From the IMG/VR virus record IMGVR_UViG_3300037584_004175, positions 1 to 40,421 of that record: a stretch of DNA of 40,421 nt; one strand, given 5' to 3'. How positions within the stretch are numbered: the first letter of the stretch is position 1; each line of letters starts with the position of its first letter. The position numbers and the translations under genes are program-made. The notes beneath the pieces were generated by a model that was not told the origin of the DNA, made no database searches, and saw only the letters and a list, made by a program, of their open reading frames with translations. The DNA is from a virus. Of the stretch, positions 25,854-34,503 are shown piece by piece.

Positions 25854-26765
25854 ATGGCGATAAGTAGAGGACAACTAGTCAAAGAACTAGAGCCAGGTTT
25901 GAATGCTTTATTCGGTCTGGAATATAAACGTTATGAGAATCAGCATGCTGAGATATACACTACTGAGTCTTCAGACAGAGCGTTTGAAGAAGAAGTTATG
26001 TTATCAGGTTTCGCTCAAGCTCAAGTTAAACCAGAAGGTTCAGGTGTTTCTTTTGACAATGCTCAAGAGACTTACACTGCAAGATACACACACGAAACTG
26101 TGGCTCTTGCCTTCTCAATAACTGAAGAAGCTATCGAGGACAACTTGTATGACAGACTTGCTAGTAGATATACAAAAGCATTAGCTAGATCTATGGCGAA
26201 CACAAAACAAGTTAAAGCAGTAAACCCTTTAATTCAGGGTCTACCTACAACTGATAACTTTGATTCAGGTGATGGTGTTTCTTTATTTAACACTGCTCAC
26301 CCAACAATCTCAGGTACAGTTCAAAACACTTTAACAACTCAAGCTGACTTAAACGAAACTTCGTTAGAGCAGTCGTTAATTGATATTGCGGCTATGACTG
26401 ATGAAAGAGGTTTAAAAATTGCAGCAAGAGGAGTAAAAATGATTATTCCTTCTGAGCTACAATTTACAGCTGAGAGATTGATGAAGTCTCAAGGTAGAGT
26501 TGGAACTGCTGACAATGATGTTAACGCAATCGTTTCTATGGGAATGGTTCCTCAAGGTTACAGAGTGAACAATTTCTTAACTGATCCAGATGCGTTCTAC
26601 ATTATTACAGACGTGCCAAATGGTATGAAGTACTTTGAAAGAGCAGCTATTAAAACTGCTATGGAAGGTGACTTTGATACTGGTAACGTAAGATACAAAG
26701 CTAGAGAAAGATACTCATTTGGTGTATCTGACTATAGAGGTATCTTTGGCGTTGAAGGTGCATAA
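25854..26765 (+). CDS. Major capsid protein
   Basis: 303 residues with features of the HK97-fold capsid family of uvMED-type phages as I recall: LVKELEPGLNALFGLEYKRY, YTTESSDRAFEEEVMLSGFA, ARYTHETVALAFSITEEAIE, KMIIPSELQFTAERLMKSQG and the C-terminal RYKARERYSFGVSDYRGIFG. The strong ribosome-binding site GAGGAGG and the terminator right after it fit high expression. Confidence 0.9.
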   Translation: MAISRGQLVKELEPGLNALFGLEYKRYENQHAEIYTTESSDRAFEEEVMLSGFAQAQVKPEGSGVSFDNAQETYTARYTHETVALAFSITEEAIEDNLYDRLASRYTKALARSMANTKQVKAVNPLIQGLPTTDNFDSGDGVSLFNTAHPTISGTVQNTLTTQADLNETSLEQSLIDIAAMTDERGLKIAARGVKMIIPSELQFTAERLMKSQGRVGTADNDVNAIVSMGMVPQGYRVNNFLTDPDAFYIITDVPNGMKYFERAAIKTAMEGDFDTGNVRYKARERYSFGVSDYRGIFGVEGA

Positions 26766-26777
26766 TAATTAATTATT

Positions 26778-26802
26778 TGAGGCGGGACATAATCCCGCCT
26801 CA
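26778..26802 (+). terminator. Terminator hairpin after the capsid gene
   Basis: TGAGGCGGGA (26778-26787), loop CATAA and TCCCGCCTCA (26793-26802), a perfect 10-bp GC-rich stem followed by only a short T run (TTT). It is 13 bases after the capsid stop. Probably a partial or intrinsic terminator that stabilises the capsid message. Confidence 0.75.
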
Positions 26803-26826
26803 TTTAGAAAGTAGAATTAAAAACTC

Positions 26827-27099
26827 ATGAAAAAATTTATAATTACAATAAACGCATACGATCACTACGCAAAATTTGAAGTGTCATCTAACGATGACCC
26901 TATTTCCCTTGAACAAGCTATAGTTGACAAACTAGGAGAAAATGTTATAAAATGGGAATATGTCGGAGCAAATGTATATGCTTCAGACAGATATAGAATA
27001 ACCTATGAGGAGGTTATAAATGACGATGCAAACGCACATCCAGGATCTCTACAAACAGAAGGAAACCCTGGACCTGAAATGGAAGCAAGAGCATCTTAA
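26827..27099 (+). CDS. Small conserved protein
   Basis: 90 residues. A compact beta-alpha-beta start (KKFIITINAYDHYAKFEVSS, SLEQAIVDKLGENVIKWEYV), then ASDRYRITYEEV and a disordered tail. The last 80 bases overlap the next gene in another frame. No recognised domain. Confidence 0.68.
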   Translation: MKKFIITINAYDHYAKFEVSSNDDPISLEQAIVDKLGENVIKWEYVGANVYASDRYRITYEEVINDDANAHPGSLQTEGNPGPEMEARAS

Positions 27100-27244
27100 C
27101 GAGGGTAGATATACTCTTAATATGGTAAGGATCGACGACGAAGTTCGTAGGATTGTTCAACATATTAAAAAGGCAGAGGCTAAAGAGGCCCACCTTAGAA
27201 ATAGAGTTGATGCCATTGCTCCACAAGTTTCTGTAGCTACTTAA
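27020..27244 (+). CDS. Small coiled-coil protein
   Basis: 74 residues starting after TATGAGGAGG inside the previous gene. Helical and charged (IQDLYKQKETLDLKWKQEHL, VRRIVQHIKKAEAKEAHLRN). Ends just before the intergenic region that carries the tail promoter. Function unknown. Confidence 0.7.
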   Translation: MTMQTHIQDLYKQKETLDLKWKQEHLNEGRYTLNMVRIDDEVRRIVQHIKKAEAKEAHLRNRVDAIAPQVSVAT

Positions 27245-27292
27245 TAAAAAGCTACATCGTTGGAAAAAATCCACTCCACACTACGGGACTTC

Positions 27293-27321
27293 TTGCACTC
27301 TATTAAAAACTAGTATATAAA
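27293..27321 (+). promoter_or_regulatory. Sigma-70-type promoter before the tail block
   Basis: TTGCAC (27293-27298), 17-base spacer and TATAAA (27316-27321). Downstream, GAACATAG (27344-27351) can pair with CTATGTTC (27377-27384), or ATAGTC (27358-27363) with GACTAT (27375-27380). These exclude each other, so the leader could switch. It lies 85 bases before the gene at 27406. Confidence 0.55.
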
Positions 27322-27405
27322 ATATTCACTATACAATTAATTAGAACATAGACGCGTATAGTCGACGGCCTAGAGACTATGTTCGGAAACTAGGAGGATA
27401 TAATT

Positions 27406-27804
27406 ATGGCAAATACAACTTTTTCAGGACCGGTACGATCAGAAAACGGTTTTGAATCAATTAGTAAAAACGCAACTACAGGTGCGATTACTGTAGGAAC
27501 TTCTTACAGTAACATCATCACTGGAAGTGTTCAGTCTTTATCAGGAGCAGGAGCTGTTAATCTTACAGATCTTATTACTGAAATAACTACAACTGGAGCT
27601 GACGCTCTAACACTTGCAAATGGTACAGCAGGTCAAGTTAAAATCATTACAATGATTGTTGACGGTGGAAACGGAACTTTAACTCCGACAACTCTTGCGG
27701 GTGGTTCTACAATCACTTTCAATGACGTTGGAGATGGTGTAGTTCTTGTTTACGGCACAGCAGGTTGGGTTGTTGTTGGAAACAACGGCGCAACAATAGC
27801 ATAA
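27406..27804 (+). CDS. Small beta-structured virion protein
   Basis: 132 residues, Gly/Thr/Asn-rich beta structure: NTTFSGPVRSENGFESISKN, VDGGNGTLTPTTLAGGSTIT, FNDVGDGVVLVYGTAGWVVV. I remember the start (MANTTF-GPVRSE-GF) from related phages. Probably a head or tail decoration protein. It follows AGGAGGATA and ends in a terminator. Confidence 0.74.
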   Translation: MANTTFSGPVRSENGFESISKNATTGAITVGTSYSNIITGSVQSLSGAGAVNLTDLITEITTTGADALTLANGTAGQVKIITMIVDGGNGTLTPTTLAGGSTITFNDVGDGVVLVYGTAGWVVVGNNGATIA

Positions 27805-27815
27805 TAAATAATTAG

Positions 27816-27835
27816 TGTGGGCCTTCGGGCCCACA
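27816..27835 (+). terminator. Terminator hairpin with UUCG tetraloop
   Basis: TGTGGGCC (27816-27823), loop TTCG and GGCCCACA (27828-27835): an 8-bp GC stem closed by the stable C(UUCG)G tetraloop, followed by TAATTTT. It separates two small virion genes. Confidence 0.75.
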
Positions 27836-27856
27836 TAATTTTAATAGGAGAAAACT

Positions 27857-28141
27857 ATGGCAGCAAAAGGTGATGTAAAAGCAGTAAGAGTTACAGGCAC
27901 TGGTACAGTATTCGCTGGAAGAACAAGACTAAGAGGATTAATTCTTGCTTCTGATGGTGGTGGCGCTGGAACTATAATTTTACAAGACAATACTGATAGC
28001 ACAACTTTATTCCAAGGAGACTGTCCAACAGGAGATGTCTTTGCATTTAATATTCCAGAGGATGGAGTATTGTTTGCAGGTGGAATGAAAGTGTCAACTA
28101 TTACTAATATTGCAGGTGCAACATTTTTAATAGACAAGTAG
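27857..28141 (+). CDS. Small beta-structured virion protein
   Basis: 94 residues: KAVRVTGTGTVFAGRTRLRG, GGGAGTIILQDNTDSTTLF, GVLFAGGMKVSTITNIAGAT. Jelly-roll-like composition with no charged helices. Similar small proteins sit beside connector genes in related phages. Ribosome-binding site AATAGGAGAAA. Confidence 0.72.
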   Translation: MAAKGDVKAVRVTGTGTVFAGRTRLRGLILASDGGGAGTIILQDNTDSTTLFQGDCPTGDVFAFNIPEDGVLFAGGMKVSTITNIAGATFLIDK

Positions 28142-28152
28142 GAGGTTAATTA

Positions 28153-28875
28153 ATGGCTACCTCTGGAACAACAACTTTTGAATCTACATTCAGTATTGAT
28201 GAAATCATTACTGAAGCGTATGAGAGACTTGGTCGTTTTGATTATTCAGGAAATGATTTAAAATCTGCAAGACGTTCTTTAAACATTATGTTTCAAGAAT
28301 GGGCTAATAGAGGTCTTCATTATTGGGAAGTTGCGAATAATTCGATTACATTAGTTAATGGTCAATCAGAATATACAATGTTTAGATCAACAGCTGATGG
28401 AACATCAAGTGCAACAGCAGTTTATGGTGTAGACGATATATTAGAAGCTGCATATAGAAACTCTTCTTCAGTTGATTTTCCATTAACTAAAATTAATAGA
28501 TCAGCATATCAAGGTTTATCAAACAAAACAGACACAGGAACTCCTACACAATATTTTGTACAAAGATTTATTGATAAAGTTACAATCACTTTATATTTAA
28601 CTCCTGGAAGCAGTGAAGCTGGAAACACAATTAACTATTATTATGTTAAAAGAATTCAGGATGCAGGAGCTTATACTAATGAAGCTGATGTGCCTTATAG
28701 ATTTGTACCATGCATGGTTGCAGGTCTATCTTATTATTTATCACAAAAAATAAATCCACAACTTACACAACAAATGAAATTGTTGTATGAAGATGAATTA
28801 AAGAGAGCACTAGAAGAAGATGGTTCACCTTCAAGTTCTTTCATAACACCAAAAACTTATTATCCAAATGTCTAA
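28153..28875 (+). CDS. Tail adaptor / head-completion protein (P22 gp4-like)
   Basis: 240 residues. IDEIITEAYERLGRFDYSGN, LKSARRSLNIMFQEWANRGL and the C-terminal helix QLTQQMKLLYEDELKRALEE, with VPYRFVPCMVAGLSYYLSQK, resemble the gp4-type tail accessory factor that binds below the portal. The middle part (FPLTKINRSAYQGLSNKTDT, GTPTQYFVQRFIDKVTITLY) is the usual strand region. Ribosome-binding site TAGGAGG. Confidence 0.8.
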   Translation: MATSGTTTFESTFSIDEIITEAYERLGRFDYSGNDLKSARRSLNIMFQEWANRGLHYWEVANNSITLVNGQSEYTMFRSTADGTSSATAVYGVDDILEAAYRNSSSVDFPLTKINRSAYQGLSNKTDTGTPTQYFVQRFIDKVTITLYLTPGSSEAGNTINYYYVKRIQDAGAYTNEADVPYRFVPCMVAGLSYYLSQKINPQLTQQMKLLYEDELKRALEEDGSPSSSFITPKTYYPNV

Positions 28876-29365
28876 TTTATCAAAAGGAAAATACGCACAA
28901 TTTATTTCTGATAGATCAGGACAAGCATTTCCATATACAGAAATGGCTATAGAATGGAATGGATCAAGAGTGCATATTTCAGAATTTGAACCAAAGCAAC
29001 CACAATTAGAACCAAAACCAACTACTGCAGATTCACAAGGTTTAAGAAATGCCAGACCTGCAAGAACTGAACCAGCAACACAGAGTTTATTACCAGGTAA
29101 TCCATTTGATATTACTTCTGGTAGCACAACTATATCTGTAAATGAACCAAGTCATGGAAGAACAACTGCAGACATTGTTGTATTTAGAAATGTAGATGGA
29201 AGTCCCGGAGGCCTAGCGTATACAGTATTTGAAAATGCTGCAGGATTTAGTATAACTGTAGTAGATACAAACAATTATACTTTTACATTAGGATCAACGC
29301 CTACGGTAACAGGAAAATTTGGAGGAGCATTTGTAACTGCAGGACCAGTTACGTTAACACCATGA
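28868..29365 (+). CDS. Virion protein with conserved N-terminal domain
   Basis: 165 residues. The N-terminal block GKYAQFISDRSGQAFPYTEM, IEWNGSRVHISEFEPKQPQL is strongly conserved in marine podoviruses I remember. The C-terminal half is a beta module (SGSTTISVNEPSHGRTTADI, NAAGFSITVVDTNNYTFTLG) resembling the inserted domain in the nozzle protein at 36.9-37.1 kb. It overlaps both neighbours by a few bases. Probably part of the connector or tail. Confidence 0.75.
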   Translation: MSNLSKGKYAQFISDRSGQAFPYTEMAIEWNGSRVHISEFEPKQPQLEPKPTTADSQGLRNARPARTEPATQSLLPGNPFDITSGSTTISVNEPSHGRTTADIVVFRNVDGSPGGLAYTVFENAAGFSITVVDTNNYTFTLGSTPTVTGKFGGAFVTAGPVTLTP

Positions 29366-30015
29366 CTTATTCAGAATTAGTACAAAAAATTAGAGACTAC
29401 ACAGAAGTAGATGCAAATGTTTTAACAGACTCTATTGTTAATGGATTTATTGAAAATGCTGAATGGAGAATATTTAGAGATGTAGATTCTGATAGTAGTA
29501 GAAGATATGCAACAGCTAATTTAATTGCATCACAAAGATTTCTCGATACTCCAGGGGATTTACTAATTATACGGTCTGCACAAATCGTAGATTCTGACGG
29601 AGTAGGTCAAGCAAATAATAGAGATTTTTTACAATTTAGAGATACTAGTTTTATGTCTGAATTTAATCCAGCTGAGTCTACAGGAGTTCCAAAATACTAT
29701 GGCATGTGGGACGATAATACTATTGTAATTGCGCCTACACCAAATGCTACTTACACTATTCAGTTAAATTATATCTTGAAACCAACTGGATTATCTAGTA
29801 CAAATACACAAACATACATTAGTAAATATTTTCCCAATGGACTTTTGTATGCATGCTTAGTCGAAGCATATAGTTTCTTAAAGGGGCCAAATGATCTCTT
29901 GCAATTATACGAAGGAAAGTATAAACAAGTAGTAGAAGGCTTCTCAGTAGAACAAATGGGAAGACGAAGACGAGATGAATATCAATCAGGTGTTCCTCGA
30001 GTCGGAGGAAAATAA
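29362..30015 (+). CDS. Connector adaptor protein (SU10 adaptor-like)
   Basis: 217 residues. TYSELVQKIRDYTEVDANVL, DSIVNGFIENAEWRIFRDVD, GVPKYYGMWDDNTIVIAPTP, YTIQLNYILKPTGLSSTNTQ and YISKYFPNGLLYACLVEAY match the adaptor family I recall from phage SU10-like podoviruses. It should form a ring between portal and nozzle. Starts in an ATGA overlap. The basic tail (GRRRRDEYQSGV) may contact DNA. Confidence 0.82.
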   Translation: MTYSELVQKIRDYTEVDANVLTDSIVNGFIENAEWRIFRDVDSDSSRRYATANLIASQRFLDTPGDLLIIRSAQIVDSDGVGQANNRDFLQFRDTSFMSEFNPAESTGVPKYYGMWDDNTIVIAPTPNATYTIQLNYILKPTGLSSTNTQTYISKYFPNGLLYACLVEAYSFLKGPNDLLQLYEGKYKQVVEGFSVEQMGRRRRDEYQSGVPRVGGK

Positions 30016-30030
30016 ATAAGGAGATAAACT

Positions 30031-30483
30031 ATGGCTATAACACAAGCGATTGCAAATGCTTTTAAAAAACAATTACTAGAAGGTGATGCAAACTTTAAAT
30101 CATCTGGTGGTGATGTTTTTAAATTAGCTCTTTATACTTCTTCAGCAACTCTAAACTCAGCTACTACTTCTTTTACAACTGGAAACGAAGTTGGTAATAG
30201 CGGTACGTATGCTTCTGGTGGAGATAAATTAACAGGTCAAAGCACAAACATTGGAACTGGAACAGGTAAAGGTGTTGCGTTCGTTGACTTTGCTGATTTA
30301 TCATTTACAGGAGTAACACTGACAGCTAGAGGTGCATTAATCTATAACACATCTTCTGCAGTTACTAATGCAGCAGTTGCAGTTTTAGATTTTGGAGCAG
30401 ATAAAACAGCTACATCAGGAACATTTACGATTCAGTTTCCAGCAGCAACGACTTCAGCAGCTATATTAAGAATCTCTGGGTAA
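30031..30483 (+). CDS. Beta-rich virion protein
   Basis: 150 residues: ITQAIANAFKKQLLEGDANF, FKLALYTSSATLNSATTSFT, KGVAFVDFADLSFTGVTLTA. An N-terminal helix followed by a Ser/Thr-rich beta domain that is conserved in many phages as a tail or fibre-associated protein. Ribosome-binding site AAGGAGATA. Confidence 0.74.
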   Translation: MAITQAIANAFKKQLLEGDANFKSSGGDVFKLALYTSSATLNSATTSFTTGNEVGNSGTYASGGDKLTGQSTNIGTGTGKGVAFVDFADLSFTGVTLTARGALIYNTSSAVTNAAVAVLDFGADKTATSGTFTIQFPAATTSAAILRISG

Positions 30484-30495
30484 TAGGAGTTTTAG

Positions 30496-32016
30496 ATGGC
30501 ATTAGTCGTACATGATAGAGTTAAAGAAACCTCTACCACTACTGGTACGGGGACATTTACTCTTGCAGGAGCAGTAACAGGATTTTTAACTTTTTCTAGT
30601 GCAGTTGGAAATACAAACACAACGTATTATGCAATTGTGCACTCAGCAAACTCTGAGTTTGAAGTTGGATTAGGAACAGTAGCAGCTGGAACACTAGCTA
30701 GAACTACTGTTATCACTTCATCAAACTCGGACAGTGCAGTAGATTTTTCTGCAGGAACAAAAAATGTTTTCTGTACTCTTCCTGCTTCTAAATCAGTAAT
30801 ACTTGATGCAAGTGGAAACATTGTTGCAAACAATGCAAGTAATCTTACAGCACTCAATGCAACTCAACTTACTTCAGGTACAGTTCCAAATGCAAGACTA
30901 GATGCACAACTTCAAGATGTTGCAGGTTTAGCTGTAACTGATGGTGGATTTATTGTTGGTGATGGATCTAATTTTGTTTTAGAAACTGGATCAACAGCTA
31001 GAACATCACTTGGATTAGGGACAGCTGCTGTTTTAGATACAGGTATATCAAGTACAAACGTGCCTAAATTTACAAGTGGTGTAGCAGACGATGATTTTTT
31101 ACGTGTTAACGGAACAGATATCGAAGGACGTTCTGCTTCAGAAGTATTATCAGATATAGGTGGTCAAGCTTCATTAACTTTTGGAATAGCAAATACTAAT
31201 GCAGTAAAAATAGACAGTGCCTCTGTAGCTGACGATGATTTTGCTCGTTTTACAGCAAATGGTTTAGAAGGTAGAAGTGCGTCTGAAGTTAGATCAGACC
31301 TAAGTCTAGTTGCTTCTGCAACGACTGATACAACTAACGCAAGTAATATTAGTTCTGGCACTTTAGCCAACGCAAGACTAGACGCACAATTACAAGATGT
31401 AGCAGGTTTAGCAACAACATCAGGTAAAATTATTCAAGGTGATGGATCTAATTTTGTTCTTTCAGCTTTTACACTTCCAACATCAGATGGTTCAGCAAAC
31501 CAAGTTTTACAAACAAACGGATCAGGTGCCGTTAGTTTTGCAACTATTTCAGCAGATATAACTGGTGTCACAGCAGGTAATGGTTTAACAGGAGGAGGCT
31601 CTTCTGGTGATGTTACATTAAATGTTGGTGCAGGAACTGGTATAGATGTTGCAGCAGATGCAATTTCTGTAGATGTTTCTGATTTCATGACTAATGGCTC
31701 TAACAATAGAGTTGTAACTGCTACAGGTACTGATGGTCAAAACGCAGAAGCTAATATGACTTTTGATGGATCTACATTAACTGTGACTGGAGATATTGTT
31801 CCAGGAGCTAATGATAGTCACGACTTAGGTGCATCAGGAAATGTTTGGAGAAACATATACACAGGAGACTTACATTTATCTAACGAAGCTAAAGATGAAG
31901 GTAACGCTGTTGATGGCACTAAAGGTAATTGGACAATCCAAGAGGGTGCCGAACATTTATATATTTTAAATAACAAATCAGGTAAGAAATATAAATTTAA
32001 ACTAGAGGAAATTTAA
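30496..32016 (+). CDS. Tail fibre protein with internal repeats
   Basis: 506 residues, Ser/Thr/Gly/Asn-rich. A duplicated module is visible: ARLDAQLQDVAGL followed by G(F/K)I(V/I)(V/Q)GDGSNFVL occurs at about 133-163 and 295-325, and VADDDF-EGRSASEV twice between them. The last 70 residues (DLGASGNVWRNIYTGDLHLS to the end) are a domain shared with the fibre gene at 33177, perhaps a trimerisation or tip domain. Likely a fibre contacting the host surface. Confidence 0.8.
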   Translation: MALVVHDRVKETSTTTGTGTFTLAGAVTGFLTFSSAVGNTNTTYYAIVHSANSEFEVGLGTVAAGTLARTTVITSSNSDSAVDFSAGTKNVFCTLPASKSVILDASGNIVANNASNLTALNATQLTSGTVPNARLDAQLQDVAGLAVTDGGFIVGDGSNFVLETGSTARTSLGLGTAAVLDTGISSTNVPKFTSGVADDDFLRVNGTDIEGRSASEVLSDIGGQASLTFGIANTNAVKIDSASVADDDFARFTANGLEGRSASEVRSDLSLVASATTDTTNASNISSGTLANARLDAQLQDVAGLATTSGKIIQGDGSNFVLSAFTLPTSDGSANQVLQTNGSGAVSFATISADITGVTAGNGLTGGGSSGDVTLNVGAGTGIDVAADAISVDVSDFMTNGSNNRVVTATGTDGQNAEANMTFDGSTLTVTGDIVPGANDSHDLGASGNVWRNIYTGDLHLSNEAKDEGNAVDGTKGNWTIQEGAEHLYILNNKSGKKYKFKLEEI

Positions 32017-32228
32017 TGATTTTTAATTTTGATGCAAAACACTACGATAGTGAAAAATTATCTGATCAAGGTAAAGCGTATTTATCAAAGCTTCAAGATA
32101 TTGTTTCTAAAAAAAATAAACTAAGTTTAGAATTTGCTGATTTGGAAGTTTTACAAAAACACTATTCTGATTTATTAAAACCAGAATTACCTAAAGAAGA
32201 AAAAGAAGAACAAAAAACAGGAGCCTAG
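32016..32228 (+). CDS. Small coiled-coil protein (DUF6447-like)
   Basis: 70 residues: FNFDAKHYDSEKLSDQGKAY, LSKLQDIVSKKNKLSLEFAD. It matches a short helical domain I remember as DUF6447, regularly next to fibre genes. It may be a fibre-assembly chaperone or co-folding partner. It shares its start with the previous stop (TAATG). Confidence 0.78.
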   Translation: MIFNFDAKHYDSEKLSDQGKAYLSKLQDIVSKKNKLSLEFADLEVLQKHYSDLLKPELPKEEKEEQKTGA

Positions 32229-32231
32229 TCC

Positions 32232-33140
32232 ATGGCTTTTGGAATAATCGCATATTCAGAAGCACCTTTCAGTGCAGAGGATTCAAATGTAATTGTATAT
32301 CCATTAGGTATAGAAATGACTATGCAGGAGAATGCTCCTGCTATCACAGGTGATGCAAATGTACCTGTTACAGGTCAAGCATTAACAGGTGCTTTAGGAA
32401 CAGCAAACGGATCTTCTTTAGTAAATGTCGATGTAACAGGTCAAGCTTTAACTGCAGCAGAAGGAACACTTACACAATCAACAAATCAAGAAATTAATGT
32501 AACCGGTTTTGAATTAACTTTACAAGAGAGTAATCCTACTCACGACACATTAACAGCTTTTGGTGAAGCACCTTTCGCTGCTTTAAGTCCAGCTACATTT
32601 AATATTCCAGTTGAAGTAGAAGCAACTGTTGGAGGAATTTTAGTAGGAACGAATTTACCTATGTCATTAGGTAGTGTTGCAGTTACAGCGGATGCTAATA
32701 CTGGCACATTAACTGGTCAAGCAATGACCATGCAGGAAGGTCAAGCAGAAGCAGATGATGCTCTCGCCATAGTAACAGGTCAAGCTTTAACATCTAATCT
32801 TGGAACTGCTGTATTAGATGCAAATACTATTGCAAGTCCTTCTGGTATAGGAATGGCTATGCAGGAAGGTCAAGCAGAGGCAGATGACGCTAGTGCTGAA
32901 GTAACAGGTATTGGTTTCTCAGCAGCCCTTGGCACAGCTGCATTAGATGCAAATACTATCGCATCTCCAACTGGTCAAGAAATGACCATGAATGAAGGTG
33001 CAGTAATACCAGATGATGCAAGTGCTGAAGTTACTGGAATTAGTATGACAATGACTCAAGGAAGTGTTAAAAATGTTATGTGGAGTGAAGTAAATACAGG
33101 ATCTGCTCCTACATGGACAGAAGTTGACACTGCTGCATAA
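32232..33140 (+). CDS. Repeat-containing beta protein of the tail
   Basis: 302 residues built from about ten imperfect repeats of the type VTGQALT-LGTA and (G)MTMQEGQAEADDA, most evident at 135-270, with the phrase AALDANTIASPTG recurring. It starts with FGIIAYSEAPFSAEDSNVIV. The final residues WSEVNTGSAPTWTEVDTAA are typical of this family in marine phages. Probably a stacked-beta fibre or spike component. Confidence 0.75.
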   Translation: MAFGIIAYSEAPFSAEDSNVIVYPLGIEMTMQENAPAITGDANVPVTGQALTGALGTANGSSLVNVDVTGQALTAAEGTLTQSTNQEINVTGFELTLQESNPTHDTLTAFGEAPFAALSPATFNIPVEVEATVGGILVGTNLPMSLGSVAVTADANTGTLTGQAMTMQEGQAEADDALAIVTGQALTSNLGTAVLDANTIASPSGIGMAMQEGQAEADDASAEVTGIGFSAALGTAALDANTIASPTGQEMTMNEGAVIPDDASAEVTGISMTMTQGSVKNVMWSEVNTGSAPTWTEVDTAA

Positions 33141-33176
33141 ATTTAATAATATGAGAAAACTTAATAAAATTTAAAT

Positions 33177-33845
33177 ATGCCAAATACTACATCAACAAGT
33201 TTAAAATTAACTGTACAAGCTACTGGAGAAAACTCAGGAACTTGGGGACAGATTACCAATACTAATTTACTAATTCTTGAACAAGCAATTGGTGGATATG
33301 ATTCAGTTGGAATTACTGCAGCAGCAACTTTAACTTTTACAAATGGTGCTTTGTCGAATGGTAAAAATCAAGTAATAAAATTAACTGGAACTATTTCTGG
33401 AAATAAAAATGTAGTAATTCCAGACGGAATAGAAAAAACTTATATCGTACAAAATGCTACTACAGGTGCTCACACAGTGACATTTAAAACTACCTCTGGA
33501 ACAGGTGTAACTTGGACAGCAACAGATAAAGGAACCAAGGTTCTTTATTCTGATGGAACAAATGTTGTAGAAGGATTGAGTTCAGTTGGAGCTGTTACAG
33601 CTACAGGACATCTTGTTCCTGGTACTACAGACACTTATGACCTAGGAGCATCAGGAAATGTATGGAGAAATATATATACAGGAGACTTGCATTTATCAAA
33701 TGGACATAAAGAAAAAGGCAATATAGTTGATGGAACTAAAGGAAATTGGACTTTACAGGAAGGTGAAAATGATATATTTATGATTAATAATATATCTGGA
33801 GAAAAATTTAAAATTAATTTATCTAAGATAGAAGGAGATAAATAA
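33177..33845 (+). CDS. Second tail fibre protein, shares tip domain
   Basis: 222 residues. The N-terminal part STSLKLTVQATGENSGTWGQ, TNTNLLILEQAIGGYDSV is a conserved virion-attachment domain in marine phage fibres as I recall. The C-terminal 75 residues repeat the DLGASGNVWRNIYTGDLHLS...GTKGNWTLQEG domain of the fibre at 30496, with the DNA also clearly related. The ribosome-binding site is poor. Confidence 0.8.
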   Translation: MPNTTSTSLKLTVQATGENSGTWGQITNTNLLILEQAIGGYDSVGITAAATLTFTNGALSNGKNQVIKLTGTISGNKNVVIPDGIEKTYIVQNATTGAHTVTFKTTSGTGVTWTATDKGTKVLYSDGTNVVEGLSSVGAVTATGHLVPGTTDTYDLGASGNVWRNIYTGDLHLSNGHKEKGNIVDGTKGNWTLQEGENDIFMINNISGEKFKINLSKIEGDK

Positions 33846-34495
33846 TGGCTATTGTATCAGGTGGAACTACAGTAATTAACAATGGTGCCTTTATAGGTGT
33901 CGAAGGAATTCCTACAGGAACTATTGTTCCTTGGACAGACTCATCTTTACCAACAGGTTTTTTAGAATGTAATGGAGCAAATGTTTCAAGAACAACTTAT
34001 GCAGATTTATTTGCAGTTATTGGTACAACCTACGGATCAGGTGATGGATCAAGTACTTTTGGATTACCAGATTTACAAGATGAAGTAGTTGTTGGTAAAT
34101 CACCAAGTAAAGCTTTGGCTTCAACTGGCGGAGCAAACACTGTATCATCAGGTGGAAGTGTAACTACAAATATTAACGTTACAGGTAACGTTGGAGGAAA
34201 TACAGCGAACGCAACTTTATCAACACCACAACTTGCATCACACAGTCACAGCGCGACTACACCAAGATTTGGTCCTGTTGGAGAAGACGTAGCTGGTGGA
34301 GTACGAAACAACGTTACTGGTGACCAAGCGGGTCAATTTCCTGTAAGTATAGCTAATACAGGTTCAGGGGGTGGTCACTCTCACAATATGAGTGCAAACT
34401 TTTCTGGTAGTGGTAATGCTAGTAGTAACTTTAGTGGAAATGCAACTTCTGTTGTTCAACCTTATATATCTTTAATTTATATTATTAAAACGTAG
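33845..34495 (+). CDS. Phage tail collar domain protein
   Basis: 216 residues. GIPTGTIVPWTDSSLPTGFL, ECNGANVSRTTYADLFAVIG and GDGSSTFGLPDLQDEVVVG are a textbook tail-collar domain (Pfam PF07484). The His-rich ATLSTPQLASHSHSATT and GGGHSHNMSA segments are typical metal-coordinating fibre sequences. It ends SVVQPYISLIYIIKT. Part of the host-recognition fibre. Overlaps the previous stop (TAATG). Confidence 0.88.
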   Translation: MAIVSGGTTVINNGAFIGVEGIPTGTIVPWTDSSLPTGFLECNGANVSRTTYADLFAVIGTTYGSGDGSSTFGLPDLQDEVVVGKSPSKALASTGGANTVSSGGSVTTNINVTGNVGGNTANATLSTPQLASHSHSATTPRFGPVGEDVAGGVRNNVTGDQAGQFPVSIANTGSGGGHSHNMSANFSGSGNASSNFSGNATSVVQPYISLIYIIKT

Positions 34496-34503
34496 GAGAA
34501 ATT

